Assembly: GCA_963575645.1 (NCBI GenBank)
Contig: OY754469.1
Location: 17,068,001 to 17,132,000, forward strand
Length of the DNA: 64,000 bases
Source of the DNA: Xanthostigma xanthostigma
Taxonomy: Eukaryota > Arthropoda > Insecta > Raphidioptera > Raphidiidae
Direction: 5' to 3'
In this document: positions 11,401-23,500 of the stretch, piece after piece
How positions within the stretch are numbered: position 1 is the first letter of the stretch
Layout: each line of letters opens with the position of its first letter
Notes under the pieces: model-generated
Told to the model about the DNA's origin: nothing
Seen by the model: only the letters and a program-made list of their open reading frames with translations
Databases searched by the model: none
Position numbers and translations under genes: made by a program

Positions 11401-14400
11401 ATGAAAGAATGACTTTATACCTTCTTGATGACAATTCGTTTTCCACGAAGATTATACAGCAAAAATCCAAGTCCTAAACCGATTAACCATGTAGCAGCGC
11501 GTGTATGAGTTAGCCGATAACTCAATACTTTAAAACGTTCTGCTTGTACAGCGCTAAAAAAATAGTTAAAAAATAGTTTTGTTTGATCCAAATAAAATAA
11601 TATTAATTGACTGAAATATACTTGTAAGTGTAGTATCCAGCTTCGAGTCGATTTTTCCAAGCCGTATTGAACGCTACAGAAATGGATATTACGACGAGCA
11701 CCACCAGTTGAAGTGCGCCATATTTCGGCCATTTTTGAAGAGGGATTAGAATAAGGGGTGAAAGCCAGAAGAGTTGTGTGTCAACTGCGAGATACCACGT
11801 TGTTACCATGCACTAGAAACGTATCTTTGATATAAATACATAATAAAAATAAACGAAAAAAAGTTTTTTTGAAAACAAGCTTTTATTAGTTGGTAATAAA
11901 AATGAACAAAAAAGTTAAAAATAATTTTATTCTGGTTAGAAATAAGTCGTTTTATTCAACTCATGCGCACTATTCATGTTTTATCATGCCTAAAAACCGA
12001 ACCCTAAATAGCCATTTACCGACTGGTGACAATTAGTTGTCATAACTCAATGAAAATTCCTACTAGCTCGGCCATTGTGGAGTAATGAAAATAAACGTAA
12101 CTATTTTCTGAGTCGTAACGAAATAGTAGGTAACAACAACTCCGTTGTTACCCATTGAGACTAAAATTGAAAGGCCGAATGTTTTCGACATGAAGTTTAT
12201 TCATAACCGGCTAACCTCAAACCAAAACATTGAATCGTGCTGTTTGGTGCTGTTAGTATTGACAGTTTTTTTTATAAAGAAGTAAATAGATATTTACAAC
12301 ATCTCATTAATAACAATAAATAAAACATGAATAACGCGCAATTGTTGAATAAAATTATGGGCGTAACTTGTAGGCTAAGTCATGACCTGTCAGCGCCATG
12401 AATGACTTAGACTACTAGTTACGCCAATAACTATTATACGTACTTATCACAGTCTCAAGTTTTCAAATAAAAGCGTGTTACACCGTCTTTATGTTCTCTT
12501 TTGTTATTAAAATGTAACACGCTTTTATTTGAAAACTTGAGACAGTGATAAATCGAAATAAAATTATTTTTAACTTTCTAGTAAATTTTAATTAACTAAT
12601 AAAAGCATGTTTAAACAAAATTTCTTTTATTTATTTTTAAGTTTTTAGTGAGTTTTATTAAAAGTGCGATTTGATCTAGAAGAAAGCCGAACCGGTCAGT
12701 TAGTCATTATTATATTGTATTGTCATCGGAACTACATACATATGTAAAATTTCAGCTCATTCGGATAAAGGAAAGTGGGTCAAATTTAATTTGAAAGATT
12801 CGATTTCAGACAGACAGATAGACATCGGGACAGGTGAAAATAAATAAAAGGTTGTAAAAGGCAGTCGTTCACTACGAGAGAACCTGTGATGTAGGTTAAC
12901 TAGCGAAATCAACAAAGTATCTGGAATGCGGTTACCCAAGAACTCAAGATAATTTTCTGGCTACCCTGGAATGGCAGTGTCGTACTGCAGCAACCGTAGA
13001 CGGCTGGTTTCAGCTTCGTCAGATAATTAGATTTTAAAAAATACGCACAGCCTTTCACATTTTTTCCTACTGTTAAAATTATTGTAAAACATTTTTTAAC
13101 GAAGAAAAAGCAAAAGTGTTCCCAACAGAATGGGTTATTTTTGTGAAGTTTACGAAATTGCTTTTCGACAGAAAATGTTCAAAATTTTAATGTAAAAATT
13201 TCAAATGTTTTTTTATAAAAAAAAACTTGCACATACATTCTGAGGTGTTTCGCAATTTTCAGAAAAAAAAGTGCAAATACTTTTTTGTGTAATGCAGTTC
13301 CTTTTCGGTTATCTTCTTGTCAAAGTGACTTTAAATGACCTGTTTTTATTTATTTTTAAATGTTTTTTACATTTAATCTTTTTTAATTGTTTTTTTTTTG
13401 GTAACAAGCGCTTGAATAAAGATATTATCTACGTATATCGATATAATTACCATTTGACCTGGATTAACGTAATTTTGAATGTAGAGCAATGTTGCCCACC
13501 AAAGATTTTCACATTTTTCTTTCATCGTTCCAATAATAGCTGGCCACAGGGGACCTGACCCCGCTCTATACAATAACGTCGTTTCTATTAAAACTACGAC
13601 AGCTAGAGACGGCGTCAATCTGTATTAAATAAAAAAATAATTTTCATTTAACTAACAATCATATTTCTAATTTCATAAATACAATAAATAAGAAATCATT
13701 TTTCTTGCAGGCTAAAGGTGCAAAGTTTCAGAAAATTTCCAGGTATTTTTATAATCAATATTGCCAGTTTCTTTTACTAATTTCTGTCATTTTTAATACA
13801 ATAATTACCTGAGAAAACGGTGCAAGTAGTACAGTGGGATGTTGAGTTTTTTAATTTTTTCCATTTGTTTTAAAAATATGTAACACAGTAACGTGCCGCT
13901 CAGTAAAAGAAATGTATCCGTGACAACAGACATGCCAATAAGGAACATATGTGGAAATTTTGATGACCACTGTAATTGAAATATATTATTAATTGCTACA
14001 ATTACAATGGTGTTAACATGTCGTTACCTAAAAACATGTTCCTACTGCAAGATTTTAACCGTAGAAGATTTAAAGGAGAGAAATTTAGATGATGCATGAC
14101 CTACATTTCTCTTGTTTTGAACATGTTACGCAAATGGAAGAATAGCGGAAGTCACATCAATTCATGGAGGCAAAATATCAGAGCCAGGGATGTGCAGACA
14201 GATCAAGGATCACGTGGGAGGAGGTGGTGAAGCAGATTGCGGTGAACCAGGGGAAAATATTGGGTAAGCTTCGCTGTTCAAGAAGTTTTAGAAGTACAAT
14301 TCTAGGCAACACATTAATGCTGCACTAAGGAATCAGAACAATAGAAAAGGAGATTTTTGTAGCGTATTTTACAATAAATGTCGTCTGTACCGTAAAAATA

Positions 14401-17327
14401 ATCAGGAATAAAAATTAGTTACTTACGTCAACCATTTCAAAATAATTTATGACTGGAAAATGACCACGGGTTTGTCCAAAACGATGACACATTAATACTA
14501 TAACAGTGCTAACAATTCTCAGACCATGCAGACATAACAATTGTTCCTTATCTGTTGTAATTTTCAGCAAATCTCTTCCATTTGAAATAAGAGAAAATGC
14601 AAGTAAAGATTTGCTTTTGGCTTCTAAATAAGAAGAAAATTAATTCATTAAAAAAGAGTAAAATTGAGGTTGATATTTCACATCATCTTATTTACCTTTT
14701 GATTTATATATACAGATTGTTTCATAAACTGTGCCAGCAATGAGTGCTAGGAAAATTGATGCAAGGAATATCCTAAAATATAGATTTTAAAGACTGTTTA
14801 ATGTATTTTAAAAACAGAAAAAATATCGTATTTTTGGAAGATTTAATTTATGTATAAAAATTAATTAATGATAGTGTATGCAACGTCCTAGCGAAAGGAC
14901 CGCTGCAATTTATCGAGGATGTATGAAATTGTCATATTGTAGTATTTTCAGAACTGTAAGCAGGACAATTTTATAGGCAGATAGGTTCATAAATTTAAGC
15001 GCAAATTTCAGGCAAGGCAGTACTACGTTTTGTTGAGCTGAATATTTTATACTTGTATAATATTATGTGTGCATTTTGTAAACAATTGCAACGCAATATG
15101 GTACGCGTAAGATATATTGTGTGTGTTTTATGAACCTGTACTACCAGCAAGACGAAAGCGTCCTGATTGAAGGGCACGCTTCTAGCAGGACAGTACCTCT
15201 ATAAGTATTTTCAGAAGCGCTTATACACTATCATAAATCTTTCAACATTTACACAGGGATGCTGTCATTACCAGGACACATCATAGTGCCGTCCTGGAAC
15301 TTAAGATGAAAAGTTAAGTCCATCTAAAATAAATTCTACAAAACTAGTGATGTTATGTTTTGTTTTAGTCTGTTGTCTTTGTCCCTTGGTAGGTACTAAT
15401 TTTGTAGTTTTACGTCTCTGAACTTAATGAAATAATGTATATTAATTGAGCAAAATACGCGGTTTACTCGAATTGTAAAAATTTTACTTACATGCTGAAC
15501 AGTTCACCTTTTGTGAATGGTTTTAACTCAACTGTTTGACAAAGAGAGGGATTCACAATAATACTCATATTCAGACCTCTGTTTCTGAAAGCAGCTGTCA
15601 GATGCGTCTGAATATCGGAAGCTGAACATTCCGATGGAATACAAATTGACCAACGCAGCAAAAAGTTTTTCACGTTTCGATTCTAAAATATAAATATTTA
15701 GTTAAATGTGATCTACTTTATGGTTTGATTTTTATTCGTTCAAGAAACAAGAAGAAATTTAAATTAACTTACTGCTAAGTCAACCTTTGGAAATATTGTT
15801 CTTGAAATGTTAAACACAGCTAAACAATATTGTCCTTTAATTTGTTGACCTGATGGGTCATCATGGTTTATACTCAAACATTCGTCAAATGCGCCTAATT
15901 CGTAAAAATTTCCCGTTAATAAACCCGAACCAATTTTTGAAGACGCATCAATCACTGTTGGAAAAAAAGATGGACAAATTATAGTATCATACATGCTGAC
16001 CCAAGGTGCACATTCTGTCAGGATAGGAATCTCAGAGTCCCACATTACAAAATTTGTTAATTTTACATATTATTTCTCAATCGTAAATATATTTTAATAT
16101 CAATAATTTTGATTATTCTCATGTCCTTTTTCTTAGTAACAAATAAGTATTTGAAAAATGAATATATTTTAAACAGCTTCATTTAATCCGTCTATGATGA
16201 CGCATAATAATGCTCATGCTCAGTATATTATAAATTATTAAAAGGTTCACGGAAATTTGGGGAATATGCAAATCACAACGGTCAATAAATGGAACTAAAC
16301 GTTGCATCTTTCAATGACAGTTTGATTGTTGTGTTTTATTGTCCAAATTCCCGTGAACGTTTTCATAATTATATAACTACTGTTTTGACATTTCCATGAC
16401 AGAATATCTAATCAAACACATGCATACAATAACAGATGATCTGTCAACTTTAATTATCGACACGCTAAACTCTAAATTGGAGCCGTTGGGTATCCCGTAT
16501 CAACCATGCAAAAAAAAAAACAGGATAGGAAAATGCTCGTCATGAACAGTGGCGTAACTATACCGTTTGAGGCCCGTGACAAATTCATCGGATGGGGCCC
16601 TTCCTCAATGTAAAGAAGCTCAACCAGCATTATCCATTTTTTTGTTTAGTTTGTGATAACGTACTTTAGTAGGTAATTTAAATTAATTGAATACAAAACT
16701 AATAATTAATTTTACTAAATGTTGTAATAATAAATATTAGTATCCTCCTGTATTCATGGACTTCTCGGGCCCGGGGCCCCCTCCGGTCGGGGGTCCGTGG
16801 CATTTTTCCCGTCCTGCCACCTTATTGCTACGCCACTGGTCATGAAATAGCTTTCAATGTGATGTCTGACCACTGTTCACGTCACTTCCACAGCGGCATT
16901 ATTTCTAAGTTTACAATTACACACTTTTGAACATTTTTATTCCCGCCCGAAAAAATAAAAAAAAATTTTTTCTAGCCTATTTCAGTTGTATATAACTTTC
17001 AAAGGACAAGAAACTTACGATGGCTCCATTGAGAAGTTTCAACCTAATATAAACTATATTACGCATTTTATAAAGAGATAAATTTAAAGTGAAAAAATGT
17101 AACCTACTTTTGATGGCCCATAAATCATGTTTTTCTAATCCTTTTAAAAGGGCCGCACTCTGTTCTGCACATTTTTTATTTTTTACAGTACTTTCTTGTG
17201 GCACATAAATATCGTAATAATTATCCAATCCTAATTTGTTTAAAAGTTTTTTATCTCTAATGCAATTTCCATTGCCTATTAAACTTAAGAGCACAAACAA
17301 AATTAACACGATACACTCTGATTTCAT
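8413..17327 (-). CDS. NRF-6-like membrane acyltransferase (nose resistant to fluoxetine family), 13 exons, complete
   Basis: Exons on the minus strand: 17327-17108, 15954-15773, 15682-15492, 14772-14696, 14623-14427, 13969-13809, 13619-13451, 11812-11622, 11553-11421, 10180-9991, 9776-9634, 8664-8559, 8486-8413. All junctions are GT-AG and in phase, giving 2034 nt (677 aa plus TAG). A signal peptide spans about residues 1-22. The NRF N-terminal domain (about 50-195) has conserved cysteines and DASSKIGSGLLTGNFYELG, GQYCLAVF and WSICIPSECS. After a membrane segment (about 198-218) comes the acyltransferase-3 domain (about 250-650): CLHGLRIVS with His270 in MCHRFG, WYLAVDTQLFWLSP (405-418), THTRAATWLIGLGLGF (478-493), THGYGG and ILGKLSYSVFLIHSSVQFFL. 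About ten membrane helices are likely. C. elegans NRF-6 acts in lipid and drug transport; the substrate here is unknown. The Lys/Gln-rich C-terminus is probably cytosolic. The introns carry MITEs but no break in the frame. Confidence 0.95.
8851..9119. mobile_element. Palindromic element A with hammerhead-like core
   Basis: Arms of about 105 bp (from GATCCAAATCTTCTTGG inward) meet around an 80-bp centre. Each arm contains GATAATGTCTACCGCAGTTG, then GAAACGTCAGG on one strand, which forms a small stem-loop before GAAAC. It lies in intron 11 of the NRF-6-like gene. The same inner motif, with different outer arms, occurs at 49.5, 51.1, 53.2 and 57.5 kb. Confidence 0.7.
10512..10684. mobile_element. 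Palindromic MITE in NRF-6-like intron 9
   Basis: Nearly perfect arms run from TAATATTTTTTAGAAGGC to GCCTTCTAAAAAATATTA and contain ATTTAAATGTCACTGTCGGG. The loop carries TTCGCGTTGGCTGAG. TA at the ends suggests a Tc1/mariner-like target, but this is not proven. Confidence 0.75.
10691..11271. mobile_element. Long imperfect inverted repeat in NRF-6-like intron 9
   Basis: The left arm starts GTAGGTTTTCGTGAAAAAAG and contains CTTCCCTGCACCCCCAAATG. The right arm carries the complements in reverse order and ends ACAAAAACCTAC. The arms differ by small indels and unmatched stretches, so this copy is older than its neighbour. Unidentified foldback element. Confidence 0.65.
11874..12613. mobile_element. 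Foldback element containing smaller palindromes, NRF-6-like intron 7
   Basis: The outer arms (from AACAAGCTTTTATTAGTT at 11874, matched by AACTAATAAAAGCATGTT near 12613) share an inner AAAAATAATTTTATT block. Between them lie a short palindrome at about 12358-12430 (GGGCGTAACTTGTAG / CTACTAGTTACGCC) and a sharp palindrome at 12444-12551. Confidence 0.6.
12444..12551. mobile_element. Short perfect palindrome nested in the foldback element
   Basis: Arms TTATCACAGTCTCAAG...AAGCGTGTTAC and GTAACACGCTT...CTTGAGACAGTGATAA are close to identical, around a loop of about 25 bp. The high arm identity implies a more recent insertion than the surrounding element. Confidence 0.7.
12620..13450. repeat. Rest of NRF-6-like intron 7, SINE-like tail at 12.67-12.85 kb
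   Basis: A stretch with TTTCAGCTCATTCGGATAAA and CAGACAGACAGATAGACATC before AATAAATAAAAGG resembles a SINE/LINE 3' tail. No exon of the gene is missing between exons 7 and 8, because their phase joins directly. Confidence 0.35.
16229..16375. mobile_element. Palindromic MITE in NRF-6-like intron 1
   Basis: Arms ATAAATTATTAAAAGGTTCACGG and CCGTGAACG-TTTTCATAATTATAT enclose a short unique centre. The family is unknown. Confidence 0.6.
16547..16838. mobile_element. Non-autonomous hAT element with exact GTCATGAA duplication
   Basis: 292 bp with ends CAGTGGCGTAACTATA and TTGCTACGCCACTG. GTCATGAA lies at 539-546 and 839-846 of the 16-kb block, a perfect 8-bp duplication. The interior has GGCCCGTGACAAATTCATCG near the left and GGGCCCGGGGCCCCCTCCGG near the right. 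A related copy in the opposite orientation is at 39049-39352. Confidence 0.88.
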
Positions 17328-17393
17328 TGTTGCAATTAAATATTGAAATGTTTAAAGTAAATTTTTATTTTTTAATATTAAACATTTACATCT

Positions 17394-17403
17394 TATTTAT
17401 ATA
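17394..17403 (-). promoter_or_regulatory. TATA box candidate of the NRF-6-like gene
   Basis: TATATAAATA on the minus strand lies 67 to 76 nt upstream of the start codon, which allows a 5' leader of roughly 40 nt. No other core element was identified with confidence. Confidence 0.55.
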
Positions 17404-18002
17404 CAAAAAGCCTTCAGCAATTAACGACGTTAACTGAATGCACAGATTTTTAACTGCGACCATCTCATTTAAATTCACTTATTGTTTAGAAGATAAGATT
17501 GGCCGAATAATTTTATCAATGTTCTTGTCAATCTAAAATTATTATCCAGAAAGGTATGTTGTTTTTATCAAGAGATAATAAAAATCATGCAGTGGAACAA
17601 GTAGTGATAGTTTTGATTAATTATTATCAAAAACATTTACTTCACAACAATCTCAAAAAAGAATCACAAGGCTGTAACAAACGGACAGACGAACCTAACG
17701 AAATTATAGAAGTTCCTAGTTTCTACGGAACCCTAAAATTGAGTGGGTGCAGCTCTAGCTGTCCAACAGTATTTTCCGTTTTGAAAACAAATATTACAAT
17801 ATAGGTACATTTTTTCGACGTTTTTTACAGTAAATAAACTGGCAATCGTAGCGCAAACTTTTAAATTATTATTAAATGGATTGGCTTTCAAGTGACACCC
17901 AAAACATCGTGATATATAATAATTATTCTTGATAAAGTTAAAAAACGTTCCACGATTAAGTAGAAGTAAGTTCCGTATACCCGTAAACATAGACGTTGTC
18001 GT

Positions 18003-19075
18003 CTAGGAAAAATTTGGTTGAAAAACAATTTTAAAAAAAGCTTTACCAAAGTTATGCTTCATGGCAATGTCGCTATTGGGCCGAGTATTGTAGCATTTAA
18101 CATTGTTGTATCTGGCATTGAAGTGTTTTAGTTTATACATTACAGTTAGCAGTTCACAACAAAAAATCCCGTAATACGTTAATATGTTGTTATTTTTGAA
18201 TGTCGGGCGACAATATTCAGCATATTTTAAGCCGAATATTAATTTTAGTGTTTTATTTTTAATCTTAAAAACTCTGTTTCGATCTATTGATGTTCCCCAG
18301 ATAATTATAGTGGACATTATGGTACTTGCAATAAAAGCATCATAGTAAATAAGTAAGGTTTTTCGGTCATATACATTCTTTAACTGCCTTAGTTGATAAT
18401 AATGAAAGTTACGCTTCTTGCAAACGTTATTAACCTGTAAAATCTATTTCATGTTTTCATCTATAATGACATCTAAAAATTTTGCGGACAAGTTGAAATC
18501 TATTTGAGCTTTTATTGCAACTCCCTTTTGTACGGGACTCCTGACTCTGAACTGAACTGAAGATGTTTTATTCAAGTTTACAATGAGTTGATTTTTACGA
18601 CAATATTCAGAAAATTGATCGACTACTGTTTTTATTTTATTTTCCATTTCAATCGTATTTGGTGCCACTATCAACACGGTAATATCATCTGCATACATAA
18701 TTACTTTACCTTCTGTTATTATAATCAGGCATGTCATTTATAAAACATATAAAGAGTAAAAGGCCTAGATTACTACCCTGAGGAACGCCTAATGATACAT
18801 TGTTTTTGACTGATGTGTAATCATTAATATCGATATATTATGTCAAACGATTGTGCGGATACGACTCTATGAGATCATTCACAGGTCCTTTAATACCCAT
18901 TTCATAAAGTTTTTGCAATAGAAACGAATGGTTCACCGTGTCGAAAATCGAAAAATAGACCAACAACAATGTTGTCATAGTCTAGATTCGTACATAGATA
19001 TTCACTAAGAGAAATGCAAGTAGTAGCAGTTGAATGTTTTTTCTGAAACCGTGCTGAGACGAATTTTCACATCAT
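18003..19075 (-). mobile_element. Decayed LINE reverse transcriptase, Jockey/CR1-like
   Basis: Minus-strand frames give, in order, TVNHSFLLQKLYEMGIKG, LGVPQGSNLGLLLFI (RT domain with PQGS), the catalytic motif MYADDITVLI, and a C-terminal block IIIWGTSIDRNRVFKIKN with YNTRP. This order is that of a non-LTR reverse transcriptase. The frame shifts several times and contains stops, so it is a dead 5'-truncated copy. No endonuclease domain is visible. It lies between the NRF-6-like gene and the secreted-protein gene. Confidence 0.85.
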
Positions 19076-19409
19076 AATAAGTACATTTGTGGTATTTTTA
19101 ACAGTTCAGTTCGGCTAATATTAAAATTACAAGTGAACTGTTTACGATGGCAATGTCTATTATGTTTGGATCTGGTGTTTATATTTATTTAAATGGCAAT
19201 TGACAAAGATACTACTATTGAAATCGTAAAATCGAATTATTTTTGTTTTACTTTACGCACCAGTCCGAAAAACGGTCATTTTACAATCGCTGTAGAGATA
19301 TGAAAAGCAGTTATTTTATAGGAGGTCGTACTGAAGAATTATTTTTCAAACTATCATCACTAGAATACAGCCAAATTCCCGTTCACGTTTGTCCATCTGC
19401 TAAAAACAC

Positions 19410-19740
19410 GAAAACTACTGAACGGATTTGAAATCGGTTTTTACCGTTTGATAGATTATTTCTTCGGGAAGGTTTAGAGCTATAATAATTGTCCGTCTCG
19501 ACTTCGTCAGTGAGTAGTGTATTAGCTTCATATTAAATTAACGGTTCGGTCGTTTGTAGATTGCCATCGCTATTTCGTTAAATTACGTTGCAAAATTGGT
19601 CTCCGCGAAAAACGCTTTCATTTTAACGCAATATAGCCTATGTTCATCCTGAAGGTACATTCTGAATATTGATCAAAACATATGTGAATTCGGATGAGTA
19701 ATTTCAAACTTTACCTCTTTATAATATTATAGGCCAAGCT
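19410..19740. repeat. Degenerate Helitron-like repeat
   Basis: ACTACTGAACGGATTTGAAA, ACGTTGCAAAATTGGTC and TATGTTCATCCTGAAGGTAC correspond to segments of the better-preserved Helitron at 51705-51955 (same phrases, partly in inverted order). No intact ends. Confidence 0.4.
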
Positions 19741-20504
19741 ATAGAGATTTAAAAAAGCGTTCTCGTGACATAAAGACTAGTAGCAAACCGATTGAGCGAT
19801 GATATAAAAGATAATAAGCAGATGAATAGGTATGTGTTTTTCACTCGAGTTTCCGGTCCATTTGTTAGTTATCAACAGTTTATTGCAAAAAAAACGCGAT
19901 TTTTGTCTTTTTTTGCTTGTAACTTTGAAACTAATGGAGCAATCGGAATGCCCCAATGAAATGGTTTGTAGAGAATTGAAATATCTACAGAATGAGAGGT
20001 CGAATGTCTTAATCGGATAATAAGGTTCTGGAAAATTTAGGAAAAACCAGAAAATTAGGCGTTTTTTCGAAAATTTATAGCTCCGTCATTTTTTGAGCTG
20101 GAGTGCTAAAATTTTGAGAGAAAGTAGGGATAATAATGTTCTTTATATGTGCGAAAGGTGGGTAATATTTTATATTATTATATATATTTTATATTAGTAC
20201 ATCCTTATTTATAAATAAATACATTGTATCTTTATTAGAAATCAGTTAGGTTTTTAAAATTACAATTATTATTGAAAGTAAAACTGACTAAAAAATTTAA
20301 TCTAGTAATCCTTTGGGTGGATATAAACAAAAGAAGCATATGCATTTTAACTTTGATAATTGGACGATGAACTTTGAAAGTTAAAAAAAATTACAATAAA
20401 ATGCGCACTGATTTTAAATCAAATCATCACAGTGAATATTTTTAAGATTGATTGTTAACTTGAAATGTATTGACGTCGAAATTCTTTAAAATCTCTTATC
20501 AACA
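19741..20504. other. Spacer 3' of the secreted-protein gene
   Basis: AT-rich sequence with no exon, RNA gene or repeat end that I can support. Confidence 0.4.
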
Positions 20505-20510
20505 TTTATT
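20505..20510 (-). terminator. Poly(A) signal of the secreted-protein gene
   Basis: AATAAA on the minus strand about 90 nt past the stop codon is the first canonical hexamer downstream and would give a short 3' UTR. Confidence 0.5.
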
Positions 20511-20598
20511 TTTATCTATTTTCGTGGAAATTTTTAAAAACCAGTTGCACTGATGCGATATTGCATATATTTTATGTAATTGTATTTTAATAAATATT

Positions 20599-23500
20599 TC
20601 AATTGTTCTGATGTACAGGTCTAACGTGATTATTAGCCGGGTAAATACTGCTGTCGAGGCAATCTTCAGGTCGGTATTTACAGGATGTGATGCTTCTTCT
20701 GCGACGACGCTTTCCACTTAGAACACCCAATTGCAAAAGGACTGGATTCGTTACAAGTGCTGCGGCAGCACCCAATAATGCCACACCAGCTAGCGGTACC
20801 AATAGAGACTTCAGGGCAATAGCCTACAGTAAAGACAACAATATTTGAGGTTATTTTAACACATCAGATACGCGAAAGAGTTTCAAAGGGCCGACAAAAA
20901 ATGGAAAAACACTTAAATCTTGCATGTGCATTGCAAAATTGGTTAAGTAAGCCACTTAATCGATTTTGTTTAAATTTCGCAAACGTGTTCAGAACATCTT
21001 CAAACAAAATCGGCCCTAGCTCAATGTGGGAAAAATTGGAAAAAACAAGTTAAAAAAAATGGGAAACATTTTGGTATCCAACTTTAAATATCGTGGAGAG
21101 CCCGTCATAGGTCGTGGACAGGGAACCGTTTCAGAATGTGAGGCTTTCATAATATAACTCGTTTTTACAATACTAATTATCGTATTAAATAAAAAAAATC
21201 ACTGATTCTTTGACAGTTGTCTAAAGTATTTGATAACTTTCATTTTTCTCTGATTTCTTTCTAATTCAAGAAACTTTGGCAGTGAAGTTACTGTACCGTA
21301 TTAATCAGATAGTGAATCTAAGTGGTCTCTAATTTTACAGTTTTGATTTTGACGGCGAAATATTATGCACGGGTGCCAGTTAAAATTATTTTAATTATCA
21401 TAGTAAATTGTATAAATAACGTCTAAACGATTTAATTTTAAACTACTTTTCATTTCAACATCTACTGCGGTAATTTGTATTTAGAATTACTTGTTTTTCA
21501 TTTCCTTCAAAGAACTTAGTAATTTTACTATTGCTTATGATATATATAACAATAGTTGACTTTTTAGTGATGGAGCAGTGCAAGTTACAGATGCTACTAT
21601 ACACACTTTTAAAGAGCAACTATTCCTCTATAATTATTACCTTTAAGCGTAATTCAAAAACAAAAACCTCAGATTTACATGTTAAATGAATAGGAAAATT
21701 GCAAAATCATATAGCGAGTTAAATTTGAAATTTAGGGCTAATATTTGGTGACAATGTTTCAGTCAATGTCTAGAACAATATTTCATTTGTGGAGAGAGAG
21801 AAAAAAATGTTCGTTTCAAACGTAGCAGTCTAATATACATTCATATACGTTTATTCTATACTAAGCATAGGAATAAAATCGCAATCGAACTATTAGGGTG
21901 CAAACATATATACCTACTTCTGTATTTTTTTACGTCGTAAGCACTAGCGTATCCAGGAGTGCAAAACAAGCACGGGGGACCCGGCTTAAAAAATTTCTAA
22001 TTTGCCCCCTCCTGGGCCATAAGCTGAGTACGCCCATGTTAACGTCATAGAAAAAGACAAAGTTTTTGAAACAGAGATACTTTATTCAGATTGAATACAA
22101 GTACATCAACCAATCCTATCATCGGAGAAATCAGGGGATTACATCGAAGAAAGAGACGCAGATATATTTTTGATACGCTTTGTTGCGTTCATTCACCGCA
22201 CATTGAGTAGATAGGCAATGATTTATATAGTTAATTAATAGATATATGTGTACATTGTACAATATTAGTCACGTGTACCGAGTACCTAACCTATAACAGA
22301 TACACATTACAATGCGCATTGCACAGCAAACCTTATCTCTGCCACATTACAAAGAGAGAGAGAGAGAGATGCAGCACAGTAAGAGCTGGTATAGAGCTGT
22401 TCTGACTCTGATAGAGAAGTGTCATGTGCATTGTGCACAGAGTATGCTTCTGTGTGATAAATGTTAATTGATCCGTTCAGCCGTCGCGGTCGGCTCAGAA
22501 AGGACGAAGTCGTTCCTATGGATCTTCTGTCGGCCTAAGATCTTTGAACCGATTCAGAATAGAGATACCCAACTCGAAGTTGAATCTAAAATTTAATTGA
22601 AAATTGTGCAACAGGGATGAAATTGGTCCTCTTTAAAGCTGTCTGAAGTGAGCAAATGTCACCCTGTATTTAAATGTAACCTATTCATTTCGTCACTCTA
22701 CGACTGCTAGCTAGCGATAGCGTTGCATTGTGATGTTATAATAGGGATTTAAATGCCAGTAGTTTTCCATTCAAATTAATCTTTAAAAAATAATCTGGAA
22801 ACTGAATTGAACACTCATTTTATAGCGGGTATTTTAAGTCTATTATTTAACAAAATTTAAGTTCAGAGTTTAATGTACGTAAATAGCATTGAAAGTTTTA
22901 ACATATAATTTCAAAATTTGACGGAGAAAATGTGACATATAATTCCGAGTCTCTTTCTTCAATTTGATTATAAAAGATAATATATTAGTTTCAGTAAAAA
23001 CATCTCTTTTGATAAAGAATTAATCCAGCGTTTTTGTTAAAATCGCATACATTACTGTCCCAGTTCTCAGAAATAAATATTCTTTGCCATTGAATTTAGC
23101 TCAATAAGATGTGTTTAAATGTTTATTTAAGTAATAAGAACACAATTGTTTAAACAAATTAAAAGACCTTAAACTTATTATTATTCTTATCGAGCTGAAT
23201 CGAATGCCACCCAAAAATAATAATAACAGATCGGATAATAGCATTGGACTTATAGTTATGGACGTTCATTTTTGGTGATTTTAGGGGTCACTGACCTTTT
23301 TAAAGTGATAATATTCTTTATGTGAATGGTCGTGACCATATCCATGTCCGTGGTCGGAATGGTGATCGAATCCATGACTACCATGACCACCATGACCACC
23401 ATGACTACCATGATCGTGATAGCTCGAGCCATGTGGTTTGTAGCTTGGATAATGATCGTAACTGTAATGACCTCGATAGAAGCCCTTTTCTCCATCGTAC

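Noticed and set aside
13271-13618. Plus-strand 95-codon frame
   Set aside because: It overlaps exon 7 of the NRF-6-like gene on the opposite strand and is rich in Phe/Leu from AT-rich text.
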